Positions 53,421 through 61,920 of a stretch of 64,000 nt of DNA are shown one piece after another. The stretch spans positions 2,914,001 through 2,978,000 of the forward strand of contig NZ_CP114901.1 in the NCBI RefSeq assembly GCF_027497175.1, given 5' to 3'. The notes below the pieces were generated by a model, which was given only the letters and a program-made list of their open reading frames with translations, was not told the DNA's origin and searched no databases. The translations under genes were made by a program, and so were the position numbers. This DNA comes from Verrucosispora sp. WMMD573 (GTDB lineage Bacteria; Actinomycetota; Actinomycetes; Mycobacteriales; Micromonosporaceae). The first letter of the stretch is position 1. Every line of letters begins with the position of its first letter.

Positions 53421-55078
53421 CAGGGCAGGGCGGCGACCGCCGCCGCGTACGCGACACCGGTTCGGACGGCCGCGTCGACCAGCACCGCGACCTGGTCCGG
53501 GGCGACACCGTACGCCAGGTCGGTGGTCACCTCGCCGGCCAGCACCAGGCCACCCTCACCCGGGTCGTGCGCGTACGCCTTGGGGAGCAGCCGGTCCCGA
53601 TTCCAGGCGTTGCAGAAGGCGAATGCCTCCGTACGCCGGGTCGCCGCCAGCCGACGCCCGGCCACCACCCGGGTGTGCAGGATGTCGTGGCGTTCTCCGG
53701 CCCGCCGGAACTGGATCACCGCGTCGCCCCAGCGTCCCAGCACCGTGCCGGCGGCGTCGACGGTGTAGTCGTCACCCCGGCGGTCCAGCGCATCGGTGAT
53801 CATCGACACGGTCAGGGCGCCGATCTCGTCCACGGCCAACTCGGCGGTCCCGCTGTCCGCCCCCGGTACGTCGTCGGGACCGGGAACGCCGTCCGTGGCG
53901 AACTCGTCGGCCGATTCGAACTCCTCGTCGGCCGGCAGCGGCACCGGCGGGACGAGTGGACGTTCGGCCAGCCAGGCGGCGATCCGGCCGGACTGGTGGC
54001 CGGTGCCGTTGCGGGCGTCGAAGCTACCGGCCAGCTTGGTCGCGACGGCGAGCAGTTCGGCACCGAGCTGATCTACCGTGACCTCGGCGGCCGGTCGTCC
54101 ACCGTACGCCGGTCGGCGGACCGCGCGACCCGTGGTCCTCTCGCCCGCCAGCGCGCAGACCAGCGCCCCCGCCGCGGTGAACTCCAGCACGGACAGATCA
54201 TCGTGCGGTCGGTCCAGCCGGGGCAACTGCTCGACGACGATCTCCACACCGCGATCGAGGTGCCCGCCCAGCGCACAGAAGCGCAGGTGGGTGGCGAGAT
54301 GGCCGAACCCGTCGGGTTCCGTCCGGTGCCGCTGGTACGCCCGTACGTGCGCCTGCCCAGCCCGCCGTGCGTCGCCCGCCCGCAGCCAGGGCAGCAGCGC
54401 CGCGGTCAGGGCCGCCTCCGGCTGGGCGGTGCAGCCGGCCGGCGCGTCGAGCAGGGGATCGAGCACGTCGAGCGCCGCCGCCCAGTCGCCCCAGCCGGCC
54501 AGCAGTTCCGCCTGTCGTACCGGCAGGCAGTCGGCGCAACCGGCGGCCGGGTCGGGTGCCCCGGCCGGCCACCGTGCCAGCCAGCGGCGGGCGGCGGGTT
54601 CGTCGCCCACGTGATCGGCGATCCGGCACCGCAACTGCGCCACCAGCGCCGCGTTCGCCTCGCCGCCTTCCTCGCTGAGTCCGTTCAGCACGCCGCGAGC
54701 CTGGTCCAGACTGATGCGGGGAGTGCCGAGCAGCGCCTCGACGGCGTACCGCCGATAGCTGCGCAACGTGTCGTCGTCCGGCTCCGCCGCCCGCAGGCAA
54801 CGCCGGACCGGCTCGAACAGCCGCCACCGTTCGCCGCCGCGCAGGTGCGTCTCGACCAGCTCGGACCAGGCGTGCAGCGCGGTACGCCGGTCGCCGTCCG
54901 CCTCGGCGAGCGCGGCGACCCGTTCCAACTCGCCGACGCGCACCTCGCCGTCGGGCATGTCCCTCGCGTCGGCGAGGGCGTCGGCGATCCGCTGATCGGC
55001 GCGTACGCCGTCGGCCGGCCCGGCGGTGCCTCGCGCTCGGCTGCGGTTCCGGCGGGCGCCGGGGACCGGCCCGGTCAC
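53420..55078 (-). CDS. large protein with C-terminal YbjN domain
   Basis: 552 residues. The first 300 residues form helical repeats resembling TPR (ALHAWSELVETHLRGG, AALDVLDPLLDAPAG, AGQAHVRAYQRHR); a spacer rich in D/E/P follows; the last 130 residues are a YbjN-type domain (DALDRRGDDYTVDAAGTVLGRW, CNAWNRDRLLPKAY). YbjN folds resemble type III secretion chaperones. The GTG at 55078 gives a GTGA overlap with the preceding YbjN gene. Function unknown; it probably acts with that partner. Confidence 0.78.
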   Translation of the reverse strand: MTGPVPGARRNRSRARGTAGPADGVRADQRIADALADARDMPDGEVRVGELERVAALAEADGDRRTALHAWSELVETHLRGGERWRLFEPVRRCLRAAEPDDDTLRSYRRYAVEALLGTPRISLDQARGVLNGLSEEGGEANAALVAQLRCRIADHVGDEPAARRWLARWPAGAPDPAAGCADCLPVRQAELLAGWGDWAAALDVLDPLLDAPAGCTAQPEAALTAALLPWLRAGDARRAGQAHVRAYQRHRTEPDGFGHLATHLRFCALGGHLDRGVEIVVEQLPRLDRPHDDLSVLEFTAAGALVCALAGERTTGRAVRRPAYGGRPAAEVTVDQLGAELLAVATKLAGSFDARNGTGHQSGRIAAWLAERPLVPPVPLPADEEFESADEFATDGVPGPDDVPGADSGTAELAVDEIGALTVSMITDALDRRGDDYTVDAAGTVLGRWGDAVIQFRRAGERHDILHTRVVAGRRLAATRRTEAFAFCNAWNRDRLLPKAYAHDPGEGGLVLAGEVTTDLAYGVAPDQVAVLVDAAVRTGVAYAAAVAALP

Positions 55079-55554
55079 GGGCGCCCCGTCCCCGCGAGCC
55101 GGCCCACCTCGTCGGCCAGCCGACAACCGGCCGAGATGCCCCGGTCGAGCAGCCGGTCCAGTTGGTGCGGGGTGACGCCCCGTTCCAGGTCGGTGATGAC
55201 CTCGCCGCAGACCCGGGCCTGACCGGCGTCGTGGACGTGCACGAACGCCTTCGGCCAGAACCGGTCACGGTTCCAGGTGTTGCAGAAGTCGTGCAGCCAC
55301 GGCACGTCCTCGACCGCGAAGGCGGGCGCCGCGACGGTACGCACCTGGAGCAGTTCCCCGGCGTCTCCGGCGCGGAGGAACCAGATGTGCCCCTGCGCCC
55401 ACCTGCCCACCAGCGCACCGTCGGCGTCGGCGGCCACGGTGTGACCCCGGTTGCTCAGCACGGCGGCGACGAGCTCCCGGGTGAGCGGTCGCAGCGTCGA
55501 CGGATGGCCCGCCAACGGGTGGCCGGCACGGTCCTCGAATTCCGGCGACCCCAT
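55075..55554 (-). CDS. YbjN-domain protein
   Basis: 159 residues, a single YbjN domain: LTRELVAAVLSNRGHTVAAD, ALVGRWAQGHIWFLRAGDAG, FCNTWNRDRFWPKAFVHV. It matches the C-terminal domain of the larger downstream protein motif by motif, so the two genes are related by duplication. GAGGGAG precedes the ATG at 55554. Divergent from ftsK. Confidence 0.82.
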   Translation of the reverse strand: MGSPEFEDRAGHPLAGHPSTLRPLTRELVAAVLSNRGHTVAADADGALVGRWAQGHIWFLRAGDAGELLQVRTVAAPAFAVEDVPWLHDFCNTWNRDRFWPKAFVHVHDAGQARVCGEVITDLERGVTPHQLDRLLDRGISAGCRLADEVGRLAGTGRP

Positions 55555-55654
55555 CGGACACTCCCTCGCGAGGCGAATATCACGGCAGGCGGCAGGGACC
55601 GCGTTGCGACACGCGGAGCGACCAGGATGACCGGCCAATCACCCGGCCCGCCGT

Positions 55655-55666
55655 TACGGTGATGCT
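55655..55666 (+). promoter_or_regulatory. leaderless -10 element of ftsK
   Basis: TACGGT (55655-55660) ends 6 nt before ATG 55667. Confidence 0.55.
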
Positions 55667-58114
55667 ATGGCGGGCCGTACCCCTCAGGCGAGTCGGCGGC
55701 GCGGCGCGTCGCCGCGTGGCAGCACGAACAGTCGTGCCCGCCAGCCGGCCAAGAAGACCCGCGCGCCGGTGCGGCGCCGCACCTCGACGAGGGGGCCGGG
55801 CCCTGCCGCGTACGTCGGTCGGGCGATCCAGGCACTGTGGATGGGGCTGGCCCACGGGGTCGGCTGGGCGGTGCGCGCGGCGGGTCGGCAGGCCGCCTCG
55901 GCCCGCGATCTCGACCCGGAGCACCGCCGCGACGGCGCCGGCCTGTTGCTGATCGGTCTCGCCCTGCTCGGCGCGGGCGCGATCTGGTTCTCGGCGGCCG
56001 GTCCGGTCGGTGCCCGACTGGCCGACACGGTGCGGCTCTTCCTCGGGGCGATCTCCATCGTGGTGCCGGTGCTGCTGGGCATCGGCGCCTGGCGGCTGAT
56101 GCGGCAGCCCGGCGACCCCGAGCACCGGGGGCGCGGGCTGGTCGGTTGGGGTTCCATGCTGGTCTCCACCGCAGCGCTGCTGCACATCGGTCAGCAGCCG
56201 GCCGGCCCGGGCGAGCGGGACTTCGCCGGTGGCCTGATCGGCGCGGGCGTGGGCAGCGTGCTGGAGCGCGCGGTCACCGCCTGGGTGGCGGTGCCGTTGC
56301 TGGTCCTGCTGCTGGTGTTCGGGCTGCTGGTGGTCACCGCGACGCCGATCAACAAGATCCCCGAGCGGCTCGGCCTGCTGGCCGGCGGGGTGGTCGGGCA
56401 GGACGAGACGGAGCCGGCGGAGGCCACCGCGACGCCGACTCGTCGGCGTCCGACCAAGCGGGCGGCACCACCGGTCGACCCGGACGAGTTCGACGACCTG
56501 GATGGCGCGGACCTGCAGGAGACAATGGTCCTGCCGCGCAACGCGCCGTCCCGGGTGCCGGCCAGCCGCAAACCCGCCGAGCCGCCCGAGCACTCGCCCG
56601 CGCCGACCCGGGCCGAGCAGCTCGCGTTGACCGGCCTGGCCGGCGACTACACGCTGCCCCCGTCGAACATGCTCGGCAGCGGGGCCGCCCCGAAGACCCG
56701 CAGCAAGGCGAACGACGAGGTGATCGCCGCGCTGACCGGCGTCTTCGACCAGTTCGACGTCGACGCGGCGGTGACCGGCTTCACCCGGGGGCCGACCGTG
56801 ACCCGCTACGAGGTCGAGCTGGGCCACGGCGTCAAGGTCGAGCGGATCACCCAGCTCTCCCGCAACATCGCGTACGCGGTGAAGTCCCCGGACGTACGCA
56901 TCCTGAGCCCGATCCCGGGCAAGAGCGCGGTGGGTGTGGAGATCCCGAACACCGACCCGGAGAACGTGGCCCTCGGCGACGTGCTGCGCTCGCGCGCCGC
57001 CACCAGCGACCACCATCCGATGGTGGTCGCCCTCGGCAAGGACATCGAGGGTGGCTACGTGGTGGCCAACCTGGCGAAGATGCCGCACATCCTGATCGCA
57101 GGGGCCACCGGTGCCGGCAAGTCGAGCTGCCTGAACAGCCTGCTCATGTCCATTCTGACCCGCGCCACGCCGGACGAGGTGCGGCTGCTGCTGATCGACC
57201 CGAAGCGGGTCGAGATGACCGGTTACGAGGGGATCCCGCACCTGGTCACCCCGATCGTGACGAACGCCAAGAAGGCGGCCGACTCGCTGGAGTGGGTCGT
57301 CCGTGAGATGGACATGCGCTACGACGACCTCGCCGCGAACGGGGTCCGGCACATCGACGACTTCAACCGCAAGGTGCGCAACGGCGAGATCAAGGCGCCA
57401 CCGGGTAGCGAGCGCGAGATGCGTCCGTACCCGTACCTGCTGGTGATCGTGGACGAGTTGGCCGACCTCATGATGGTCGCCCCCCGCGACGTCGAGGACT
57501 CGATCGTGCGGATCACGCAGCTGGCCCGGGCCGCCGGCATTCACCTGGTGCTCGCCACCCAACGGCCCTCGGTCGACGTGGTGACCGGCCTGATCAAGGC
57601 CAACGTGCCGTCCCGGCTGGCGTTCGCCACCTCGTCCCTGGCCGACTCTCGGGTCATCCTCGACCAGCCGGGCGCGGAGAAGCTGCTCGGCCGGGGCGAC
57701 GGGCTGTTCCTGCCGATGGGCGCCTCGAAGCCGGTGCGGATCCAGGGCGCCTGGGTCACCGAGCGCGAGATCAACGACGTGGTCAAGTTCTGCAAGGACC
57801 AGCGTGAGCCGGAGTTCCGCCCGGACGTGCTCACCCCCGCGCAGGACAGCAAGAAGAAGATCGACGAGGACATCGGCGACGACCTGGACCTGCTGGTGCA
57901 GGCGGTCGAACTCGTGGTCACCTCGCAGTTCGGCTCGACCTCGATGCTGCAACGCAAGCTGCGGGTCGGCTTCGCCAAGGCGGGCCGGCTGATGGACCTG
58001 ATGGAGACCCGGGGCGTGGTCGGCCCGTCGGAGGGCTCCAAGGCGCGCGACGTGCTGGTCAAGCCGGACGAGCTGGAAGAGGTCCTGGAGGACCTGCGGG
58101 GCGGCGATGGCTGA
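55667..58114 (+). CDS. ftsK: DNA translocase FtsK/SpoIIIE
   Basis: 815 residues. Moves chromosomal DNA through the closing septum. A basic 60-residue N-terminus, four membrane segments (about 90-230), a linker, the RecA-like motor with Walker A GATGAGKS (about 479) and Walker B YLLVIVDELADLMM, and a C-terminal gamma winged helix (about 743-815, QFGSTSMLQRKLRVGFAKAGRLM) that reads polar DNA motifs. Length is typical of actinobacterial FtsK. Confidence 0.96.
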   Translation: MAGRTPQASRRRGASPRGSTNSRARQPAKKTRAPVRRRTSTRGPGPAAYVGRAIQALWMGLAHGVGWAVRAAGRQAASARDLDPEHRRDGAGLLLIGLALLGAGAIWFSAAGPVGARLADTVRLFLGAISIVVPVLLGIGAWRLMRQPGDPEHRGRGLVGWGSMLVSTAALLHIGQQPAGPGERDFAGGLIGAGVGSVLERAVTAWVAVPLLVLLLVFGLLVVTATPINKIPERLGLLAGGVVGQDETEPAEATATPTRRRPTKRAAPPVDPDEFDDLDGADLQETMVLPRNAPSRVPASRKPAEPPEHSPAPTRAEQLALTGLAGDYTLPPSNMLGSGAAPKTRSKANDEVIAALTGVFDQFDVDAAVTGFTRGPTVTRYEVELGHGVKVERITQLSRNIAYAVKSPDVRILSPIPGKSAVGVEIPNTDPENVALGDVLRSRAATSDHHPMVVALGKDIEGGYVVANLAKMPHILIAGATGAGKSSCLNSLLMSILTRATPDEVRLLLIDPKRVEMTGYEGIPHLVTPIVTNAKKAADSLEWVVREMDMRYDDLAANGVRHIDDFNRKVRNGEIKAPPGSEREMRPYPYLLVIVDELADLMMVAPRDVEDSIVRITQLARAAGIHLVLATQRPSVDVVTGLIKANVPSRLAFATSSLADSRVILDQPGAEKLLGRGDGLFLPMGASKPVRIQGAWVTEREINDVVKFCKDQREPEFRPDVLTPAQDSKKKIDEDIGDDLDLLVQAVELVVTSQFGSTSMLQRKLRVGFAKAGRLMDLMETRGVVGPSEGSKARDVLVKPDELEEVLEDLRGGDG

Positions 58115-58158
58115 GCCGACGTCCCTGCCCAGCTGGCCGTCGGCCCGGCGACCCTCTG

Positions 58159-58224
58159 GGTGTGCGGATGGCGATCGTCCGCGACCCGGACGGGGACCGG
58201 GTCCTGATCGCCGACCACGGCTGA
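58159..58224 (+). pseudogene. possible C-terminal remnant of a VOC/glyoxalase protein
   Basis: The frame GVRMAIVRDPDGDRVLIAD followed by two residues and a stop looks exactly like the last strand and DPDG turn of vicinal-oxygen-chelate (glyoxalase/bleomycin-resistance) proteins. Nothing VOC-like precedes it; the frame upstream reads Arg/Pro-rich sequence into the ftsK end. Seen: the 20-residue similarity. Inferred: decayed gene. Confidence 0.4.
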
Positions 58225-58241
58225 CCAACCTTCGTTACTCA

Positions 58242-58269
58242 AGGTGAATTCCTGCCCGGGAACTCACCT
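58242..58269 (+). terminator. hairpin downstream of ftsK
   Basis: AGGTGAATTCC (58242-58252) pairs with 58259-58269 with one mismatch (6-nt loop), followed by ACCCCTCTGCTCCCTTTGCTC. Plausible terminator for ftsK. Confidence 0.45.
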
Positions 58270-58432
58270 ACCCCTCTGCTCCCTTTGCTCTGCTTCAATA
58301 TACGCAACGGTTACCGAAGGTAATGATCGATTGTCTGCTGGCGGCGGATGCGTTTTTATCGCCCCAGCTCAGAAGCTGTTGCGTGGGTTGAAGCAGAGCA
58401 AAGCGGTGGAAGGGGTAAGGGGCGGCTACCCC
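58269..58432. ncRNA. nested palindrome, candidate structured RNA or MITE-like element
   Basis: Stem parts in order: TACCCCT (58269-58275) with AGGGGTA (58411-58417); a symmetric 7x7 internal loop; 16 perfect pairs, 58283-58298 with 58388-58403; a 3x3 loop; ACGCAAC (58302-58308) with GTTGCGT (58379-58385). The interior holds TTACC-GAA-GGTAA and GCTGG/CCAGC stems. GGGGTA (58412-58417) can instead pair with TACCCC at 58427-58432. The region is visibly AT-richer than its surroundings. The remaining 58433-58564 bases hold nothing I can support. Confidence 0.55.
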
Positions 58433-58564
58433 GCTGGCGCTACGGTTCGTGTTCAGCCGACGATGTTGCTGTCCGTAGCGGTGCTCGGCCGGGCTTCTTG
58501 GTAGCGGAACAGTCGTGCGGGGACGAGGGTGGGACGTCGACGCAGGGGTGGAAGAGGTCATGAA

Positions 58565-58596
58565 GATGGCCCGCCGCGGGAATGCGGCGGGCCATC
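58565..58596 (-). terminator. terminator of the small membrane gene
   Basis: A perfect 13-bp stem (58565-58577 with 58584-58596, 6-nt loop) 14 nt beyond the stop of the minus-strand gene at 58611. Confidence 0.75.
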
Positions 58597-58610
58597 GAAA
58601 TAGCCGGGGA

Positions 58611-58838
58611 TCAGAGGGCGCTGAGGATCAGCATGCTCAGCAGCATGGCGACCACGTTGGCCGCGGCGGCGTACCAGCCGAGCGGCTTGTCACCGAGCAC
58701 CGCGCCGACGACGCCGAGGACCAGACCGATGACTCCGAAGAGGATCGGGTTGAGTAGCAGCGCGAGTACCGCGCACACGAAACCCACGATGGTGCAGATG
58801 CGGGCGGCGCTGGTCGAGCGGACGGTGCCGGTGGCCAT
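58611..58838 (-). CDS. small two-helix membrane protein
   Basis: 75 residues: a short polar start, then membrane segments ICTIVGFVCAVLALLLNPIL and FGVIGLVLGVVGAVLG, a loop GDKPLGWYA and a third hydrophobic stretch VVAMLLSMLILSAL. GGAGG lies 7 nt before the ATG at 58838, and a strong terminator follows, so this is a real monocistronic gene. Similar to small DUF4190-like proteins; function unknown. Confidence 0.75.
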   Translation of the reverse strand: MATGTVRSTSAARICTIVGFVCAVLALLLNPILFGVIGLVLGVVGAVLGDKPLGWYAAAANVVAMLLSMLILSAL

Positions 58839-58923
58839 GTCTTCCTCCAAGGGGACGAGTCTCAGGTCTGCTGACCGGATCTCTACCCACTACGGACGAT
58901 CGCCACGCACACCCGCCCGCGAG

Positions 58924-59238
58924 TCAGTGGAATAGCTTGAGGCCGATCACTCCGGCCACCACCAGCAGCAGGCTGAGCAGGCGGGGCAGGTTGGCCGGTT
59001 CGCCGAGCGCCACCATGCCGACGACGGCGGTGCCGACCGCGCCGATGCCGACCCACACGGCGTAGCCGGTACCGACCGGGATCTCCCGCAGCGCGTACGC
59101 CAGGCCGGCCATGCTCAGCACCAGCGTGACCGCGAAGACCACCGAGGGGACGGGTCGGGTGAAGCCGGCGGAGCGGTCCAGGGCGATCGCCCAGGCCGTT
59201 TCGAGCAGTCCGGAGAGCACCAGCACGATCCAGGCCAT
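58924..59238 (-). CDS. sugE: SMR-family guanidinium exporter (SugE/Gdx type)
   Basis: 104 residues, four membrane helices. LVLSGLLETAWAIALDRSAGF has the essential glutamate of small multidrug resistance proteins in the SugE/Gdx context; GTGYAVWVGIGAVGTAVVGM and GLKLF complete the pattern. Gdx proteins exchange guanidinium for protons. The guanidine-III riboswitch just upstream on the same strand strongly supports guanidinium as the substrate. Confidence 0.92.
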   Translation of the reverse strand: MAWIVLVLSGLLETAWAIALDRSAGFTRPVPSVVFAVTLVLSMAGLAYALREIPVGTGYAVWVGIGAVGTAVVGMVALGEPANLPRLLSLLLVVAGVIGLKLFH

Positions 59239-59260
59239 CGGGTCACCTCTTCAGGGGTGG

Positions 59261-59343
59261 CCCGGCCACCGGGGCCGGGACGAGTCGGGTCGGTCTTCCG
59301 GGGCGTCTTGGCCTGACCGGGTACGCCCACGACTCGTCCGGGG
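59261..59343 (-). promoter_or_regulatory. guanidine-III (ykkC-III) riboswitch with candidate expression platform
   Basis: Reading the minus strand from about 59343: CCGGACGAG, then GUACCCGGUCAGG and CCAAGACGCC, which match the class III guanidine aptamer, with GGGC/GCCC closing the stem (59343-59298). Downstream, CGACTCGTCC (59287-59278) is complementary to the aptamer 5' strand (59341-59330), and a CCCGGCC/GGCCGGG hairpin (59279-59261) overlaps that anti-aptamer strand. The sugE start is 23 nt further on, preceded by AGAGGTGA. Confidence 0.9.
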
Positions 59344-59452
59344 CGGCCACGCGGACCGCCGAAACCGACCGTAGCACCGGGCGCGGGTCGTCCGGGTGAG
59401 ACGGATCACCCCGGATGGACCTCAAGTCCGCTTCAAGCTGCACCATGGACGC

Positions 59453-60376
59453 GTGACCGTGCTCATCTCCGATTCGGAGGTCGCCGCCGCGCTGGACGCA
59501 GCGACCTCGGTCGACGCGATGCGTCAGGCCCTGCTCGCCGCGTACCACGGGCGGCTCGTCGCCCCGCCCCGGGCCGCCGCGTCGCTCGGCGCCGGCCGGA
59601 TGGTGCTCACCGCCGGCCACCTGGTGGGGCAGTGGTACGGATACCGGGCGTACGACACGTTCGGGCACCCGGAGACCGAGCAGGTGGTGGTGCTGCACGA
59701 CGGGCGGACCGGGGCGGTACGGGCCGTGGCCGTGGGGGAGGAACTGGGTTCCCGGCGCACCGGCGCGCTGGGCGGGGTGGCGGTGGACGTGCTGGCCCGC
59801 GAGGACGCGGTCACCGTCGGCGTGATCGGCGCCGGCGGTCAGGCGTGGACCCAGGTCTGGGCCGCCGCCGCGGTGCGACGCCTGCGGGAGGTGACCGTAC
59901 ACAGCCGCTCGGCGGCGCGTCGGGAGGCGTTCGCCGCCCGGGTGCGGGCCGAACTCGGCATCCCGGCCCGCGCGGTGGACACCGCCCGCGAGGCGGTACG
60001 CGACCGGGACGTGGTGGTGTTGGCCACCAGCAGCCCGACACCGGTGCTGAGCGCCGCCGACCTGAGCCCCGGAACCCACGTCAACGCGGTCGGCTTCAAA
60101 CAGGTGGACCGCGCGGAGTTCGGCACCGACCTGCTCGACGCCGCCACCGTGCTGGCCAGTGACTCGGTGCCGCAGGCGCGGTCGTACGCCCCGCCGATGC
60201 TCGCCGCGCTGCCGCCGTACGCCTCCCGGCTGCGCGACCTGGGCGCGGTGCTGGCGGGCATGGCACCCGGCCGCACCGGTGCGGACCAGATCTCGGTCTT
60301 CTGCTCGGTCGGTCTGGCCGGCACCGAGGTCTTCCTGCTCGACCGCGTGGTCCGGATCCTCGCCACGGCGGTCTGA
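59453..60376 (+). CDS. ornithine cyclodeaminase/mu-crystallin family protein
   Basis: 307 residues. N-terminal dimerisation part ([40 protein letters not shown]), then a Rossmann domain with [20 protein letters not shown] and THVNAVG. Family members deaminate ornithine to proline or reduce cyclic imino acids with NAD(P)H; the exact substrate is not visible. The GTG at 59453 is favoured ([10 protein letters not shown]). It is divergent from sugE, whose riboswitch lies in the shared upstream region. Confidence 0.85.
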   Translation: MTVLISDSEVAAALDAATSVDAMRQALLAAYHGRLVAPPRAAASLGAGRMVLTAGHLVGQWYGYRAYDTFGHPETEQVVVLHDGRTGAVRAVAVGEELGSRRTGALGGVAVDVLAREDAVTVGVIGAGGQAWTQVWAAAAVRRLREVTVHSRSAARREAFAARVRAELGIPARAVDTAREAVRDRDVVVLATSSPTPVLSAADLSPGTHVNAVGFKQVDRAEFGTDLLDAATVLASDSVPQARSYAPPMLAALPPYASRLRDLGAVLAGMAPGRTGADQISVFCSVGLAGTEVFLLDRVVRILATAV

Positions 60377-60423
60377 CCCGACCGGCTCAGACCGCCGTCG
60401 CCGGTGCGGGCACCGCCGCCCGG

Positions 60424-60435
60424 TACCCTCGGATG
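60424..60435 (+). promoter_or_regulatory. leaderless -10 element of rimO
   Basis: TACCCT (60424-60429) ends 6 nt before GTG 60436, which argues for that codon rather than ATG 60433. Confidence 0.5.
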
Positions 60436-61920
60436 GTGTCTGCCACCTCCTCACCTTCCCCCGATGGTCGCCGGGTCGCACTGCTGACCCTGGGCTGTGC
60501 CCGCAACGAGGTCGACTCGGAGGAACTGGCCGCCCGCCTGCACGCCGACGGCTGGCAGGTGACCACCGACGGCGAGGGCGCCGACGTGGTGGTCGTCAAC
60601 ACCTGCGGCTTCGTGGAGAAGGCCAAGCAGGATTCCATCCAGACGCTGCTGGCCGCCGCCGACACCGGGGCGAAGGTGGTGGCCGCCGGCTGCATGGCCG
60701 AGCGGTACGGCCGGGAACTGGCCGACAGCCTCCCCGAGGCGCAGGCGGTGCTCAGCTTCGACGACTACCCCGACATCGCCGCTCGGCTGGACGCGGTGGT
60801 GGCCGGCCGGGAGGTTGCCGCGCACACCCCCCGCGACCGGCGTGAACTGCTGCCCCTGACCCCCGTCGCGCGCCGGGACAGCGCGGTCTCCCTGCCCGGG
60901 CACGGCCGCGGCACCGACGTCGACGAGCACACCCCGGCCCACCTGCGTACGGTGCTGCGTCGCCGGTTGGACAGCGGACCGGTGGCCTCGCTCAAGCTGG
61001 CCAGCGGCTGCGACCGGCGCTGTGCGTTCTGCGCCATCCCCGCCTTCCGGGGTGCCTTCGTCTCGCGTACCCCCGACGAGCTGCTCGCCGAGGCCGAGTG
61101 GCTGGCCAAGAGCGGCGTCCGGGAACTCGTACTGGTCAGCGAGAACTCGACCTCCTACGGCAAGGACCTGGGCGACCCGCGCGCGCTGGAGAAGCTGCTG
61201 CCCCAGCTCGCCGCCGTCGATGGCATCGTGCGGGTACGGGCCAGCTACCTCCAGCCCGCCGAGACAAGGCCCGGGCTGATCGAGGCGATCGCCGGCACGC
61301 CGGGGGTGGCACCCTACTTCGACCTGTCGTTCCAGCACTCCAGCGAGCCGGTGCTGCGCCGGATGCGTCGTTTCGGCTCCACCGACCGTTTCCTGGAACT
61401 GCTCGGCACCGCCCGGCAACTGGCACCGGAGGCCGGGGCGCGCAGCAACTTCATCGTCGGGTTCCCCGGCGAGACCCGGGGCGACGTCGACGAGCTGGTG
61501 CGGTTCCTCACCGAGGCCCGGCTCGACGCGATCGGCGTCTTCGACTACAGCGACGAGGACGGCACGGAGGCTGCCGGACTGTCGGGCAAGGTTTCCACCG
61601 CCACCATCAAACGCCGGTACGACAGGCTCAGCGCGCTCGCCGACGAGCTGTGTTCGCAGCGGGCCGAGGACCGCCTCGGCTCGACGGTGGAGGTGCTCGT
61701 CGACTCGGTCGACGATGGGGTGGTCGAGGGACGGGCCGCGCACCAGGCGCCGGAGGTCGACGGGTCGACCACCCTGGTCGCCCCCGACGGCGGCGGCGTC
61801 GACCTGACCGCGTTGCGCCCCGGAGACCTGGTCCGCGCCACGGTGACCGGTACCGAGGGCGTCGACCTACTCGCCGTGCCGGATGAGATGATCTCCGCCG
61901 CGCCCGGCGCGGCGCGGTGA
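60436..61920 (+). CDS. rimO: ribosomal protein S12 methylthiotransferase
   Basis: 494 residues. Radical-SAM enzyme that adds a methylthio group to an aspartate of S12. The N-terminal UPF0004 domain has three cluster cysteines ([33 protein letters not shown]), the radical-SAM motif CDRRCAFC is at 192-199, and a TRAM domain ends the protein. An insert of about 45 residues between the domains ([17 protein letters not shown]) is longer than in E. coli RimO. pgsA starts within its stop. Confidence 0.94.
   Translation: MSATSSPSPDGRRVALLTLGCARNEVDSEELAARLHADGWQVTTDGEGADVVVVNTCGFVEKAKQDSIQTLLAAADTGAKVVAAGCMAERYGRELADSLPEAQAVLSFDDYPDIAARLDAVVAGREVAAHTPRDRRELLPLTPVARRDSAVSLPGHGRGTDVDEHTPAHLRTVLRRRLDSGPVASLKLASGCDRRCAFCAIPAFRGAFVSRTPDELLAEAEWLAKSGVRELVLVSENSTSYGKDLGDPRALEKLLPQLAAVDGIVRVRASYLQPAETRPGLIEAIAGTPGVAPYFDLSFQHSSEPVLRRMRRFGSTDRFLELLGTARQLAPEAGARSNFIVGFPGETRGDVDELVRFLTEARLDAIGVFDYSDEDGTEAAGLSGKVSTATIKRRYDRLSALADELCSQRAEDRLGSTVEVLVDSVDDGVVEGRAAHQAPEVDGSTTLVAPDGGGVDLTALRPGDLVRATVTGTEGVDLLAVPDEMISAAPGAAR

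Noticed and set aside
58107..58250. Short ORF starting ATG 58107 overlapping the ftsK stop
   Set aside because: It encodes Arg/Pro-rich sequence typical of non-coding GC-rich frames; the VOC-like similarity lies in a different frame.
58244..58561. ORFs of 86-88 codons on both strands of the post-ftsK gap
   Set aside because: No ribosome site, no domain, atypical codon use, and they run through the palindromic arms.
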